DNA from: Scalindua sp964584595
GTDB taxonomy: Bacteria > Planctomycetota > Brocadiia > Brocadiales > Scalinduaceae
Assembly: GCA_964584595.1 (NCBI GenBank)
Contig: CAZPAM010000054.1
Span: 1 to 17,435 of the forward strand
DNA: 17,435 nt
Reading direction: 5' to 3'
Shown here piece by piece: positions 8,436-15,312 of the stretch. The position numbers and the translations under genes were made by a program. The notes below the pieces were generated by a model, which was not told the DNA's origin, ran no database searches, and was given only the letters and a program-made list of their open reading frames with translations. The stretch's first letter is position 1, and every line of letters starts with the position of its first letter.

Positions 8436-10793
8436 ATGAGTAATAAATATTATTTACCTATGACAAGCATGAATTTCATAGCGGCAATGAATACATATGT
8501 CCTCTCGCCTGCGCAGTTCTATATTAACAGAAAGTATTACGAAGACATTACTAGGTTTTTTCCAAATCATATTATGGCATTTCTGGATCCCAGACATGAA
8601 AGTGATATATCGTGGAACGACAACGGTAAAGATGAAGATGTAAACTTCCCAATAATAGTAGAAGTTGAGATTCCCTCTGGTACTGACATTGAAATAGTTG
8701 TACATAAAGGTAACAAACTAGTAGTTTCATGTATGCATGATAAAATAAAAGCAGGTAAGGATATATTACTACTTCTTCCCTGTGCTATCCCTCTTAGCAG
8801 CATAAATCAGGTTCTTACTCCTGGTGAAAAGACCATGAAAAAGCTTAAGAATAATCCCTACATAAAAGATGTAGAACTCAGTTTTGAAATTACAGCCTTA
8901 TCTCAGGTTCCCTCTTTTTCCGGGATTCTGTCTTCTCTGAACTGTGACTCAGTGAAAGTCCCAGTAACAAAGAAGTCATGTAATGTAGATATGCTGGAAA
9001 AGAAGTTATCGATGGCAGGTGGCTCTGTTGTCATGGGAGAGGCAACATGGTGTCAAAGCTGGACAGAAAGTATGGGTTATTCGTCTTTTGTTCTTTCATC
9101 AATAGCTTCGATAATACAAGCTGATTCAGGGCCCACTAAAATCTTTAATGCACCTGATTATTCAGATCTTGATGGCTTTCAGGAATCTAGATTGCCATAC
9201 AAGGATGAATCTATTTCATGTCTCGGGAATCTTGCCAGGTTGACTGTAAAAGATAATTTTCTTTCTTTGTTGGTAGATGCAATTAAAGCGGAGAAAGGAG
9301 CAAAGTTCTTTAATGACAGCAACAATAAATTTGTTTCTGCAAATACAATAGCATTTACAATGTTAATACACGAAACTATAAATTCAAACCCTGATACTAA
9401 ATCGGTAACAGAAATAATCGACAGTGTATCCAGCCGAATAAATGAGTCCTGTAAGGATTTCAAGAACTTACGTCACGAGCTCGAAAGAATCCATAAAGGA
9501 TTACAGTTGATTAAAGGAATAGTCGATGGAACAGAAGACTCTTCTCAAATGTTTCACGAAAGTGTTTCATGGGCTACCAGCCTTCGTGCTGCTTCATTAT
9601 TTGCGCTGCGAAGTTCACCGAACGATGTTCTTGGGTGGAAAAACGAAGATCGTCCAGATGCAGCGAGGATTGCAGATTATTATGCAGCCGCTTTTCTGGC
9701 AGGAAACTACACCGGTTTTACAAGATTGCCTTTATCAGTTAAGGACAAATGGAAGCCTTTTATACACGAAATGATTAAAGCATCTGAATTCGGTACCACG
9801 AATGAACCAGAGAAAATGACTCAGTGGAAATTAGCTGACAGCATGATTATCGGAACACTTTCACTGGTATTTCCTGACAATAATATAATCTCCGTAAAAT
9901 CAAAAGTAGATCTAACATCAATGGTTAAGAGCTTTGTAGATTCCGTATATGAAAGAATAGGACAAGACAAATTGAAGAATATCGAGAAAAGTATTCTCGC
10001 TATTATCGCTAACCAGAATTCCCTGACACAATATAAACTTGTTGACATTACCCTGCCATCTGAGAAGGCTGTTTCTCCTCGAGATGGTTCTATTGTACTG
10101 ACTGTCCCGGAGAAGCAAATCAAGTCTAAATTCCGTTGGGATTATAAGGGTATTGCAAACCATCTTGCAGATGCTTCCGGAATCGATCTATCTGCTGAGA
10201 TAATTGCACTACTTTGCTATCATCTAGACTATAGATATTACAATCTGGAATATTATAAAGAAGAATCAATCGAGCAGAAAATCTCTGGCTGGTTGTCTAA
10301 AATGAAAGAATCAATTTCGCTTCCATCTTCCATGAAAATAGACCATTATTGCTTTGCTGAAATACACAAGAAAGGCATAGAACTTTTAGGAATATTTATT
10401 GAAATTATTGATTGCACGAAACTGAACCAGCAACAGGAACACAATATCCTTGAGACATTTCTTTATTTTGCTGTGCCAACAGACATAATTTCGGAGAATA
10501 TAGATCCAGACCTTGGCATGATTGATGACTGGATAATAATTCGTCATGCTTGCGACATGCTCTACAAACAGAAGAAGGCATTAAAGAAACTGTCTAAAAA
10601 ATCTGAAAGCAAAAAGCTTGAGTCAATGAAAAAGTGCTCTGATGATCTTTTTTCATTGATAAGAGATGAATTTGGAGTTTCTTTCGTTAATACAATTATT
10701 AGTAAATTTGATCTTGGCAAATCAACACCAGGTAAAAAGATTACTGCCAGGAAGGATAGTGCAAAGATTAAGGTTGTAAAAAAAGAGAAATAA
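8436..10793 (+). CDS. Large protein of unknown function, fifth gene of the DISARM-like operon
   Basis: 785 aa from ATG 8436, which is preferred over GTG 8427 because AGGAG sits at a proper distance. I do not recognise the family. The N-terminal 60 residues are rich in Tyr and Phe, with a SPAQFYINRKYY segment. Residues about 70-125 look beta-rich (PIIVEVEIP, EIVVHKGNKLVVS, ILLLLPCAIPLS). The middle is largely helical, with a motif-like DAARIADYYAAAFLAG stretch near 410-425. The C-terminus is strongly basic (KK and KS repeats, ending KVVKKEK) and could contact nucleic acid. There is no Walker motif, PD-(D/E)xK or HKD motif, signal peptide or clear membrane helix. Its size is near that of DrmE of class 2 DISARM, but I cannot confirm homology. 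It starts 13 bases after the helicase gene, so I infer it is a dedicated component, perhaps a scaffold, sensor or effector. Confidence 0.85.
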   Translation: MSNKYYLPMTSMNFIAAMNTYVLSPAQFYINRKYYEDITRFFPNHIMAFLDPRHESDISWNDNGKDEDVNFPIIVEVEIPSGTDIEIVVHKGNKLVVSCMHDKIKAGKDILLLLPCAIPLSSINQVLTPGEKTMKKLKNNPYIKDVELSFEITALSQVPSFSGILSSLNCDSVKVPVTKKSCNVDMLEKKLSMAGGSVVMGEATWCQSWTESMGYSSFVLSSIASIIQADSGPTKIFNAPDYSDLDGFQESRLPYKDESISCLGNLARLTVKDNFLSLLVDAIKAEKGAKFFNDSNNKFVSANTIAFTMLIHETINSNPDTKSVTEIIDSVSSRINESCKDFKNLRHELERIHKGLQLIKGIVDGTEDSSQMFHESVSWATSLRAASLFALRSSPNDVLGWKNEDRPDAARIADYYAAAFLAGNYTGFTRLPLSVKDKWKPFIHEMIKASEFGTTNEPEKMTQWKLADSMIIGTLSLVFPDNNIISVKSKVDLTSMVKSFVDSVYERIGQDKLKNIEKSILAIIANQNSLTQYKLVDITLPSEKAVSPRDGSIVLTVPEKQIKSKFRWDYKGIANHLADASGIDLSAEIIALLCYHLDYRYYNLEYYKEESIEQKISGWLSKMKESISLPSSMKIDHYCFAEIHKKGIELLGIFIEIIDCTKLNQQQEHNILETFLYFAVPTDIISENIDPDLGMIDDWIIIRHACDMLYKQKKALKKLSKKSESKKLESMKKCSDDLFSLIRDEFGVSFVNTIISKFDLGKSTPGKKITARKDSAKIKVVKKEK

Positions 10794-10898
10794 TGAAAAC
10801 CACCTAATCCAGATGATTTTTTTTCAAGGTGCAAAAGGCTGAACAATTATTACTCATGGGTCCCCTATTGGAGGAGGTTAAACCAGGAACACATTTCG

Positions 10899-10926
10899 AT
10901 ACATACGCGCGCGTGCGCGCGCGTAT
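10899..10926. repeat. 28 bp alternating purine-pyrimidine tract with 11 bp perfect inverted repeat
   Basis: Every base from 10899 to 10926 alternates purine and pyrimidine, mostly CG dinucleotides. Bases 10903-10913 (ATACGCGCGCG) and 10916-10926 are exact reverse complements around a TG centre. Such tracts are classic Z-DNA or cruciform formers and stand out in AT-rich DNA. No T-run follows directly, so it is not a normal terminator. Confidence 0.85.
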
Positions 10927-11196
10927 TATAGTGACATCATGTTGAGAGCAGAAAGAAAGTGAATTATAAATAATTGGAAGACACAATAAAAATGGAAGTC
11001 TAACATACGATTAATATTGAACTGATACTCTTGGCAGCTACTACCAGAATGAATTCTTTTGACGTTACTAATGGAGTGGCTACTCCACAATAACAGGTTA
11101 TATAGGCCGAAAATGGGGAGGAATCTTACTGAATGGTGTCTATTTCATGGTGTTATCGCACCAGATTTGGTGGGTGTTGGTGTGCAAGGGTTTACG

Positions 11197-11231
11197 GTCT
11201 GAACGTAACAACATAATCGCCGTTATCAGAC
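11197..11231. repeat. Inverted repeat, 10 bp stem with 3-base bulge
   Basis: GTCTGA (11197-11202) pairs with TCAGAC (11226-11231) and TAAC (11206-11209) with GTTA (11222-11225). ACG (11203-11205) is bulged, leaving a 12-base loop. This is the longest of several hairpins in the non-coding stretch; its function is unknown. Confidence 0.55.
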
Positions 11232-11375
11232 GCAATATTCATAGGTATATAGTGTCATTTATATCATTGTGATTGTCCCGTTTTTCGCTTCCGGTTCATT
11301 GCCTGAATCATGAGAGATCTAAACTCAAAACCAAATCGCCTCAAAATGAATCCCGATGACCTTGATTCTATAAGA

Positions 11376-11388
11376 CCCCCCTGGGGGG
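11376..11388. repeat. C6-T-G6 palindromic tract
   Basis: Six C (11376-11381), a T and six G (11383-11388) form a GC-only hairpin with a minimal loop, in AT-rich surroundings. It is not followed by a T-run, so terminator function is doubtful; it could be a protein-binding site or a fold-back element. Confidence 0.5.
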
Positions 11389-11538
11389 AGAAACTCGCGC
11401 CTATGTTACCCACAAGGTACCTACGCTCGAATTCCTTTTAATTTTTCAGTATATAGCAGTTACCAAATATTATTTTTCTAATTTGCAATCAATGGGTGTT
11501 GGTACTGTGATAGATGTCCCCATTATTACATAAAGAAA

Positions 11539-12942
11539 ATGTCGAAACTAATCCAGAAATCCATCACGGCAAAGCGAGAGTCTAAGCATATAGAGTTCAA
11601 AGAAAGTTTTGATCCGACTTCACCGCAAGAGTGGTGTGAGATCATCAAGGACATAGTTGCTATCGCAAATTCCGGAGGAGGCGTGATCCTTTTTGGGGTG
11701 GACAATGTTGGCAAACCTTGTCGCGTGACACTCAAACCCCTCTCCGACTTGGACCCAGCCGAGATTGCTGACAAGATCTCAAAGTATACTGGGTCCATAG
11801 ACTTGGAGTTTGATATTTGCGAAGTCACGAAAGGTAGGCGGACTCTTATCGCCTTCCTGATCCAAGCGGTTTCAATTCCCATCGTATTCAAGAAACCCGG
11901 GACATATGACATCGGTTCCGGTAAACAGCGTACCGCATTCAGTGTTGGAACTGTCTACTTCAGGCATGGCGCCAAAAGCGAACCAGGCACAAGTGACGAC
12001 ATCAGGCGTGTGATCGAGCGGCAACTCGACAACATACGGAAATCTTGGATTAAGGGAGTTAGGAAAGTCGTACGGGCGCCGGAGGGATCGCAAGTCATCA
12101 CTTTGCCATCAAATCGAATCGATGTGTCCTCTACTCAGACTACAACTGTGCGTGCTGTGAAAGACCCTAAGGCGACACCTGTACTTCTTACGAGAGATCG
12201 CAAGAAAGCTTCTGGCGTCTTTGTTCACGAAGAAGTATCCGAAGGCATATTTGACGAGATCAACAATGTTATCGATGCAAACAAGGCTCTCGCGAAGGGA
12301 CAGAAGGCGTTTTTCTTTGGGCTGCCAGTTTACTACCGAGTCTATGCTGAGCGTCACCACGTGAAACCAGACCATAGCAATATGTTATCATTGTTGCACA
12401 GTGCTGTCTCCACATTCTACGCACCTGGACTCTACTGGACCGTACATCTACCGGAAAAGCTGCTTGCCGAAACATTTACTCACCTATATTTGCACCCAAA
12501 GAGTCCTCACATATACAGTCTTATACGCATTGCAATCCTCATCGGCAAAGATTTCTCTGAATGGCTTTACAATAAATGGCACCAAAAATGGAAGAGGCTT
12601 TCGCAGCCGCCATCCTTTTACTGGACCTTCAAGGAAATGATGTCCCACCTCAAGGATACTGATGAACGTGTCATTGCCGCCCGGACAACACCTAGTGCGA
12701 AGTTTGGGATCGGTGACAACGCACATGCGAATGTAAAAGACTGTTTGGAAAATCCCGAGTACGCAGCGGCTCAGCTTTCTAAAGTGTGTATGAAGATTTT
12801 TAATGGTGAATCACAATTAAGGTCAGTAGCGAGAAATCTAGACTATTTTGCATACGGCCTCGAGATAAAGAAACTCTCGCCCAAAATATCAAAGGCAATC
12901 ATTAAAGAAATAGGTGAGCAAAAGGCAGGTGACTTTGCATAA
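11539..12942 (+). CDS. Schlafen-type AlbA_2 domain protein
   Basis: 467 aa from ATG 11539; no Shine-Dalgarno is visible (the preceding bases are ATAAAGAA). Residues about 12-135 match the Schlafen AlbA_2 (formerly AAA_4) domain: ESKHIEFKESF (14-24), then IVAIANSGGGVILFGVDNVGKP (39-60), the usual NSxGGxIxxGVxDxG core. The remaining 330 residues, rich in Trp, Tyr and His, carry no domain I can name. AlbA_2 proteins include transcription regulators and, in Schlafens, RNases acting on tRNA; several occur in phage-defence loci. Base composition is clearly more GC-rich than the flanking genes, with more C-ending codons, suggesting a separate origin. It stands alone, 745 bp after the DISARM-like operon. 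A defence or regulatory role is inferred from context only. Confidence 0.85.
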   Translation: MSKLIQKSITAKRESKHIEFKESFDPTSPQEWCEIIKDIVAIANSGGGVILFGVDNVGKPCRVTLKPLSDLDPAEIADKISKYTGSIDLEFDICEVTKGRRTLIAFLIQAVSIPIVFKKPGTYDIGSGKQRTAFSVGTVYFRHGAKSEPGTSDDIRRVIERQLDNIRKSWIKGVRKVVRAPEGSQVITLPSNRIDVSSTQTTTVRAVKDPKATPVLLTRDRKKASGVFVHEEVSEGIFDEINNVIDANKALAKGQKAFFFGLPVYYRVYAERHHVKPDHSNMLSLLHSAVSTFYAPGLYWTVHLPEKLLAETFTHLYLHPKSPHIYSLIRIAILIGKDFSEWLYNKWHQKWKRLSQPPSFYWTFKEMMSHLKDTDERVIAARTTPSAKFGIGDNAHANVKDCLENPEYAAAQLSKVCMKIFNGESQLRSVARNLDYFAYGLEIKKLSPKISKAIIKEIGEQKAGDFA

Positions 12943-12983
12943 AACATTGCATAACTAGAATTCGATATTAAACTGGATAAGAT

Positions 12984-13037
12984 TTAAGGGATAGGGTCGC
13001 TCCCGATAAGGCCATTACCTTGATGGCCTTCCCTTAA
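12984..13037 (+). promoter_or_regulatory. Structured 5' leader, possible three-way junction
   Basis: An outer stem TTAAGGG (12984-12990) / CCCTTAA (13031-13037) encloses two hairpins. One is GGG/CCC (12994-12996 with 13002-13004, loop TCGCT); the other is AAGGCCAT/ATGGCCTT (13008-13015 with 13023-13030, 7-base loop). It lies just before the gene at 13074 and just after the Schlafen gene. It could be a regulatory leader RNA, a terminator-like barrier or a protein-binding DNA site. No T-run follows. I do not recognise a riboswitch class. Confidence 0.55.
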
Positions 13038-13051
13038 TTTCACTCATAAGG

Positions 13052-13070
13052 GTTATCTGAAGGGGATAAC
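13052..13070 (+). promoter_or_regulatory. Hairpin presenting the ribosome binding site of the 451-aa gene
   Basis: GTTATC (13052-13057) pairs with GATAAC (13065-13070). The purine-rich Shine-Dalgarno AAGGGG (13060-13065) sits in the loop and the first paired base, 8 bases before the ATG at 13074. The hairpin could expose or gate the site. Confidence 0.5.
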
Positions 13071-13073
13071 ATC

Positions 13074-14429
13074 ATGCCAACAGAAGAAGAAATCAAAGAA
13101 CAGCTTACCGAGTGCTATGAGCAGAAACTTCCCGTTTTACTTACCGGCGATTCTCCTATCGATTATGTTGATTTAGTTATACAAATCCACAAAGCGAATG
13201 GTGGCAAAGAGGAATCATGGGAATATTTTGGTAGTGATAAATCATTAAACTCTACGAAGGCCATGGCAGAAGGAGTGAAAAAAGCTATAGATGAACGTGA
13301 TTACGCAAGAATGGATGAAATCTTAGGAAACTGTAAAAGCACTTCAGCGACAATGGCTTCTTTTGACTGGAGTGCATATGATTGTAATGCTTTATATAAA
13401 CAATTGATACTTAAAGATGGATTTCGCGACCTGAATCACATGCTTTCTCACATTAATATAGAATGTTTAGGTGTACAAGAACATTTAGGTGGAAAAGTAA
13501 ACATGTTTCTAGATTATGAACCACATGGCGATGGTACATATTGGCCACTTTCCTCAATTAGGCGTAAAGGTTTACTTTTCATAATTAATCTATTCTGCCA
13601 AACAGAAGAAGATAAGCGAATATATGAAAGATTAGCTCCATATATTAAAGATCGCAAGGACAACGATCATAAATCAGGCGATTGGCTTGTTATGCATACA
13701 CACGACCCTAGTGGCTTCCCGGAATATTTCATAAAACAGTTTGTTGAAATTCCACTTGATGGTGAGAATGAAGAGGGAAAGATAGAGGAATTTGCAGCAG
13801 GTACTAGGCAAACAAACGATTATGAGTTCCTTCTTGAAGGAGAATACTGGAAAATAACTTATGAAGGCAAAACTATCAATCTTAGAAACAGTAAAGGCCT
13901 ACAATACATTCATTATCTATTGAATAATCCTGGAAAGGAATTTCAAGTCCTTGTGTTAGTCCATGAAATAATGAAAAGCCCGCCACCTATAGACACTTAT
14001 AATGGGATGAGCAAAGAGCAGACAGAAGAACAATTAATAGAAGATGGTTTGAGTAAAGGAAGTACAGGTGAGGTTATAGATGAAAGGGCTATAAATGAAT
14101 ACAAGGATCGATATAATGAGCTTGAAGATGAGCTTGAAGATGAGACAATACCCAAAAGTGATGAAAGAATTGCTGAAATTCGAGAAGAAATAGAAAAAAT
14201 CTCAAAAGCACTTATCGCAGGACGTGATAAACATGGACATCCACGGAAAGTCGCAGACGATGCCGAGAAAGCCCGAAAAGCAGTCTCAAAGGCTATCAAA
14301 GAAAGTTTGGACAAAATTAAAGATGAACAAAGTGGGCATTCGGCACTTTGGAGGCACTTTGTGAACACACTCACAATAGGAACAAGTTGTTCATATAAAC
14401 CAGAAAGCCCCATCCATTGGAATCTCTAA
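13074..14429 (+). CDS. Protein of unknown function with a regulator-type C-terminal domain
   Basis: 451 aa from ATG 13074, with AAGGGG 8 bases upstream. The N-terminal 240 residues are not recognised; they contain VLLTGDSPIDYVDLVIQIH (22-40) but no intact P-loop. From about residue 255 the sequence WKITYEGKTINLRNSKGLQYIHYLL...PGKEF resembles a C-terminal domain often found at the end of large bacterial ATPase or adenylate-cyclase-type regulators. This is followed by an acidic coiled coil (about 335-375) and a basic helical segment with ARKAVSKAIKESLDKI. The closing LTIGTSCSYKP...W motif is typical of that domain's end. The domain's function is not established to my knowledge; a DNA- or protein-binding role is inferred. 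It is unusual to see it without the ATPase. Gene context (after a Schlafen-type gene, before the recombination module) suggests accessory cargo of the element. Confidence 0.8.
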   Translation: MPTEEEIKEQLTECYEQKLPVLLTGDSPIDYVDLVIQIHKANGGKEESWEYFGSDKSLNSTKAMAEGVKKAIDERDYARMDEILGNCKSTSATMASFDWSAYDCNALYKQLILKDGFRDLNHMLSHINIECLGVQEHLGGKVNMFLDYEPHGDGTYWPLSSIRRKGLLFIINLFCQTEEDKRIYERLAPYIKDRKDNDHKSGDWLVMHTHDPSGFPEYFIKQFVEIPLDGENEEGKIEEFAAGTRQTNDYEFLLEGEYWKITYEGKTINLRNSKGLQYIHYLLNNPGKEFQVLVLVHEIMKSPPPIDTYNGMSKEQTEEQLIEDGLSKGSTGEVIDERAINEYKDRYNELEDELEDETIPKSDERIAEIREEIEKISKALIAGRDKHGHPRKVADDAEKARKAVSKAIKESLDKIKDEQSGHSALWRHFVNTLTIGTSCSYKPESPIHWNL

Positions 14430-14494
14430 TCCTGTCTCAGTTCAGTTAATCCCCCATTCTATAACATTTCTGTAATATCTTTCCGTTAACACTC

Positions 14495-14516
14495 AAAATA
14501 GAAATTCCCCTATTTT
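14495..14516 (+). terminator. Weak AT-rich hairpin, possible terminator
   Basis: AAAATAG (14495-14501) and CTATTTT (14510-14516) are exact inverted repeats with an 8-base loop, followed by CTTTAT. The stem has almost no G:C pairs, so termination would be weak. It lies 66 bases after the 451-aa gene. Confidence 0.3.
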
Positions 14517-14523
14517 CTTTATC

Positions 14524-14563
14524 CGCTACCTCAAAAGTAGCGATCGCTACCTCAAAAGTAGCG
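14524..14563. repeat. Two tandem 19 bp palindromic repeats with 21 bp period
   Basis: CGCTACCTCAAAAGTAGCG occurs exactly at 14524-14542 and 14545-14563, separated by AT. Each copy is itself an inverted repeat, CGCTAC/GTAGCG around CTCAAAA, and the junction GTAGCGATCGCTAC (14537-14550) is a 14 bp perfect palindrome. The 21 bp period puts both copies on the same DNA face. They end 51 bp before the HTH gene at 14615. The half-site CGCTACCTC recurs at 15267-15275 before the RepA-like gene. Operator for the HTH protein or replication iterons are both reasonable. Confidence 0.85.
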
Positions 14564-14614
14564 CATTGCTAGTGAAGGATAAATTTTACTACTGTTTTAA
14601 TAGGAGGAATTGAA

Positions 14615-14815
14615 ATGGCGGATACTGAGCGATTATTAAGTACATCCGAAGTATTAAGGGTTCTAAATATACCAAGCTACAGATTGGATTATTTGTTCAA
14701 ATCTAGGAGATTGAGAGCAGAAGATTTTATAACCTTAGACAATGGGCATAGAATTTATCGGTATAGCGATCTATGCAAAATAAGGGAAGCACTTTTTGAG
14801 GTATCATCGAAATGA
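14615..14815 (+). CDS. Small MerR/excisionase-like helix-turn-helix protein
   Basis: 66 aa, with a perfect AGGAGG at 14602-14607, 7 bases before the ATG. The sequence LLSTSEVLRVLNIPSYRLDYLFKSRRL fits the HTH_17/MerR-like winged-helix pattern: a TSEVLRVL first helix, then the recognition helix, then the NGHRIYRYSDL wing and start of the last helix. Such proteins act as excisionases or repressors in integrative elements and phage satellites. The tandem palindromes just upstream make autoregulation likely, and they are repeated in part before the RepA-like gene. The stop overlaps the next gene as ATGA at 14812-14815, so the two are co-translated. Function is inferred from fold and context. Confidence 0.78.
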   Translation: MADTERLLSTSEVLRVLNIPSYRLDYLFKSRRLRAEDFITLDNGHRIYRYSDLCKIREALFEVSSK

Positions 14816-15195
14816 TTAAACAAATATCACTAGCATCTTTCGTAAAACAAGAATGCTGCAACTTTGTTTCTGATGAATGCCTCGGTGTTGATGTCTTTGG
14901 CAAGAGATTTAGAGAACAAGGTATTTGTTGGATATTCAAAAAAAAACTATGTGTATTTTTTGCAAGATGCGTGTTGCCAGTAGCAAAAGATAAAGGCTAT
15001 GGCAATGTTATTAGTCAATATCAAAAGATTGATATAAATTCAGAATTAAAAGAACTAAAAGTTAGGAGTTGTAGTTGTGGTGTAGGGCTTCCAAAAGGTA
15101 AGAAACTTTGTGAGAAATGCAGGAAAAGAAAGAGGCGAGAAACCAAAAGAGAATATCAGCGGAATTATAGGGGTTTAAGAAGTACAGTTTTGTGA
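14812..15195 (+). CDS. Small Cys-rich, basic protein of the integrative element
   Basis: 127 aa; the start overlaps the previous stop by 4 bases, with GAGG at 14798-14801 (spacing 10). The N-terminal half is Cys-rich and partly hydrophobic (ICWIFKKKLCVFFARCVLPV). The C-terminal part has a compact CSC...CEKC arrangement (about residues 90-105), probably a small zinc finger, followed by the very basic RKRKRRETKREYQRNYR tail, a typical nucleic-acid binding end. Similar finger-plus-basic-tail proteins occur in phages and integrative elements next to RepA-like ATPases. I do not know a named family. It may serve in replication initiation with the downstream ATPase, but that is inference from position. 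Confidence 0.68.
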   Translation: MIKQISLASFVKQECCNFVSDECLGVDVFGKRFREQGICWIFKKKLCVFFARCVLPVAKDKGYGNVISQYQKIDINSELKELKVRSCSCGVGLPKGKKLCEKCRKRKRRETKREYQRNYRGLRSTVL

Positions 15196-15299
15196 TTTCT
15201 GCCTGTTATAAGTCCTTTTATATCAATAGTCAAAAAAACGGGAAAACTAGGTTGCTATAAAATACACGCTACCTCTCTTGTTTAATAAGAAACTGTACT
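15181..15299. repeat. 10 bp inverted repeat flanking the region before the RepA-like gene
   Basis: AGTACAGTTT (15181-15190) and AAACTGTACT (15290-15299) are exact reverse complements about 100 bases apart. The first lies in the last codons of the small Cys-rich gene, the second 14 bases before the ATPase start. They could close a leader structure or be two protein-binding sites. Confidence 0.45.
15267..15275 (+). promoter_or_regulatory. Operator half-site CGCTACCTC before the RepA-like gene
   Basis: Exactly matches the first 9 bases of the 19 bp palindromes at 14524 and 14545, and sits 37 bases upstream of the ATPase start. A TTGCTATAAAAT stretch (15252-15263) lies just before it. A single regulator could control both genes. 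Confidence 0.4.
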
Positions 15300-15312
15300 A
15301 CAGAAAACGAAA

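Larger units (their letters stand above)
10794..11538. other. 745 bp non-coding stretch between defence operon and Schlafen gene
   Basis: I see no credible gene on either strand here. It holds a T8 run at 10817-10824 without a convincing hairpin before it, and a GC-alternating palindrome at 10899-10926. Small inverted repeats are TGGAGT/ACTCCA (11072-11087), CACCA/TGGTG (11159-11172), a longer stem at 11197-11231 and a C6-T-G6 tract at 11376-11388. An 11 bp direct repeat TGGGTGTTGGT occurs at 11171-11181 and 11493-11503. It may hold the operon's end, the promoter of the Schlafen gene and possibly a structured RNA, or it may be a recombination scar. Confidence 0.6.

Noticed and set aside
8436..10793. 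Naming the fifth operon protein DrmE
   Set aside because: Only its length and neighbourhood are similar; I see no sequence motif that ties it to DrmE.
10811..10830. T8 run after the defence operon as an intrinsic terminator
   Set aside because: No GC-rich stem lies directly before the T-run; CACCT/AGGTG around it is too short and encloses the run.
10794..11538. tRNA or retron-type RNA in the long gap
   Set aside because: No tRNA arm set is visible and no reverse transcriptase gene lies nearby.
11526..11912. 128-codon reverse-strand frame overlapping the Schlafen gene
   Set aside because: It is antisense to the conserved AlbA_2 core and reads as a shadow of that gene's codon pattern.
13997..14413. 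138-codon serine-rich reverse-strand frame
   Set aside because: The serine runs mirror GAA/GAT-rich coiled-coil codons of the + strand gene, so it is an antisense artefact.
14524..14563. CRISPR-like short repeats
   Set aside because: Only two palindromic copies with a 2-base gap; there is no spacer-length separation and no cas genes.
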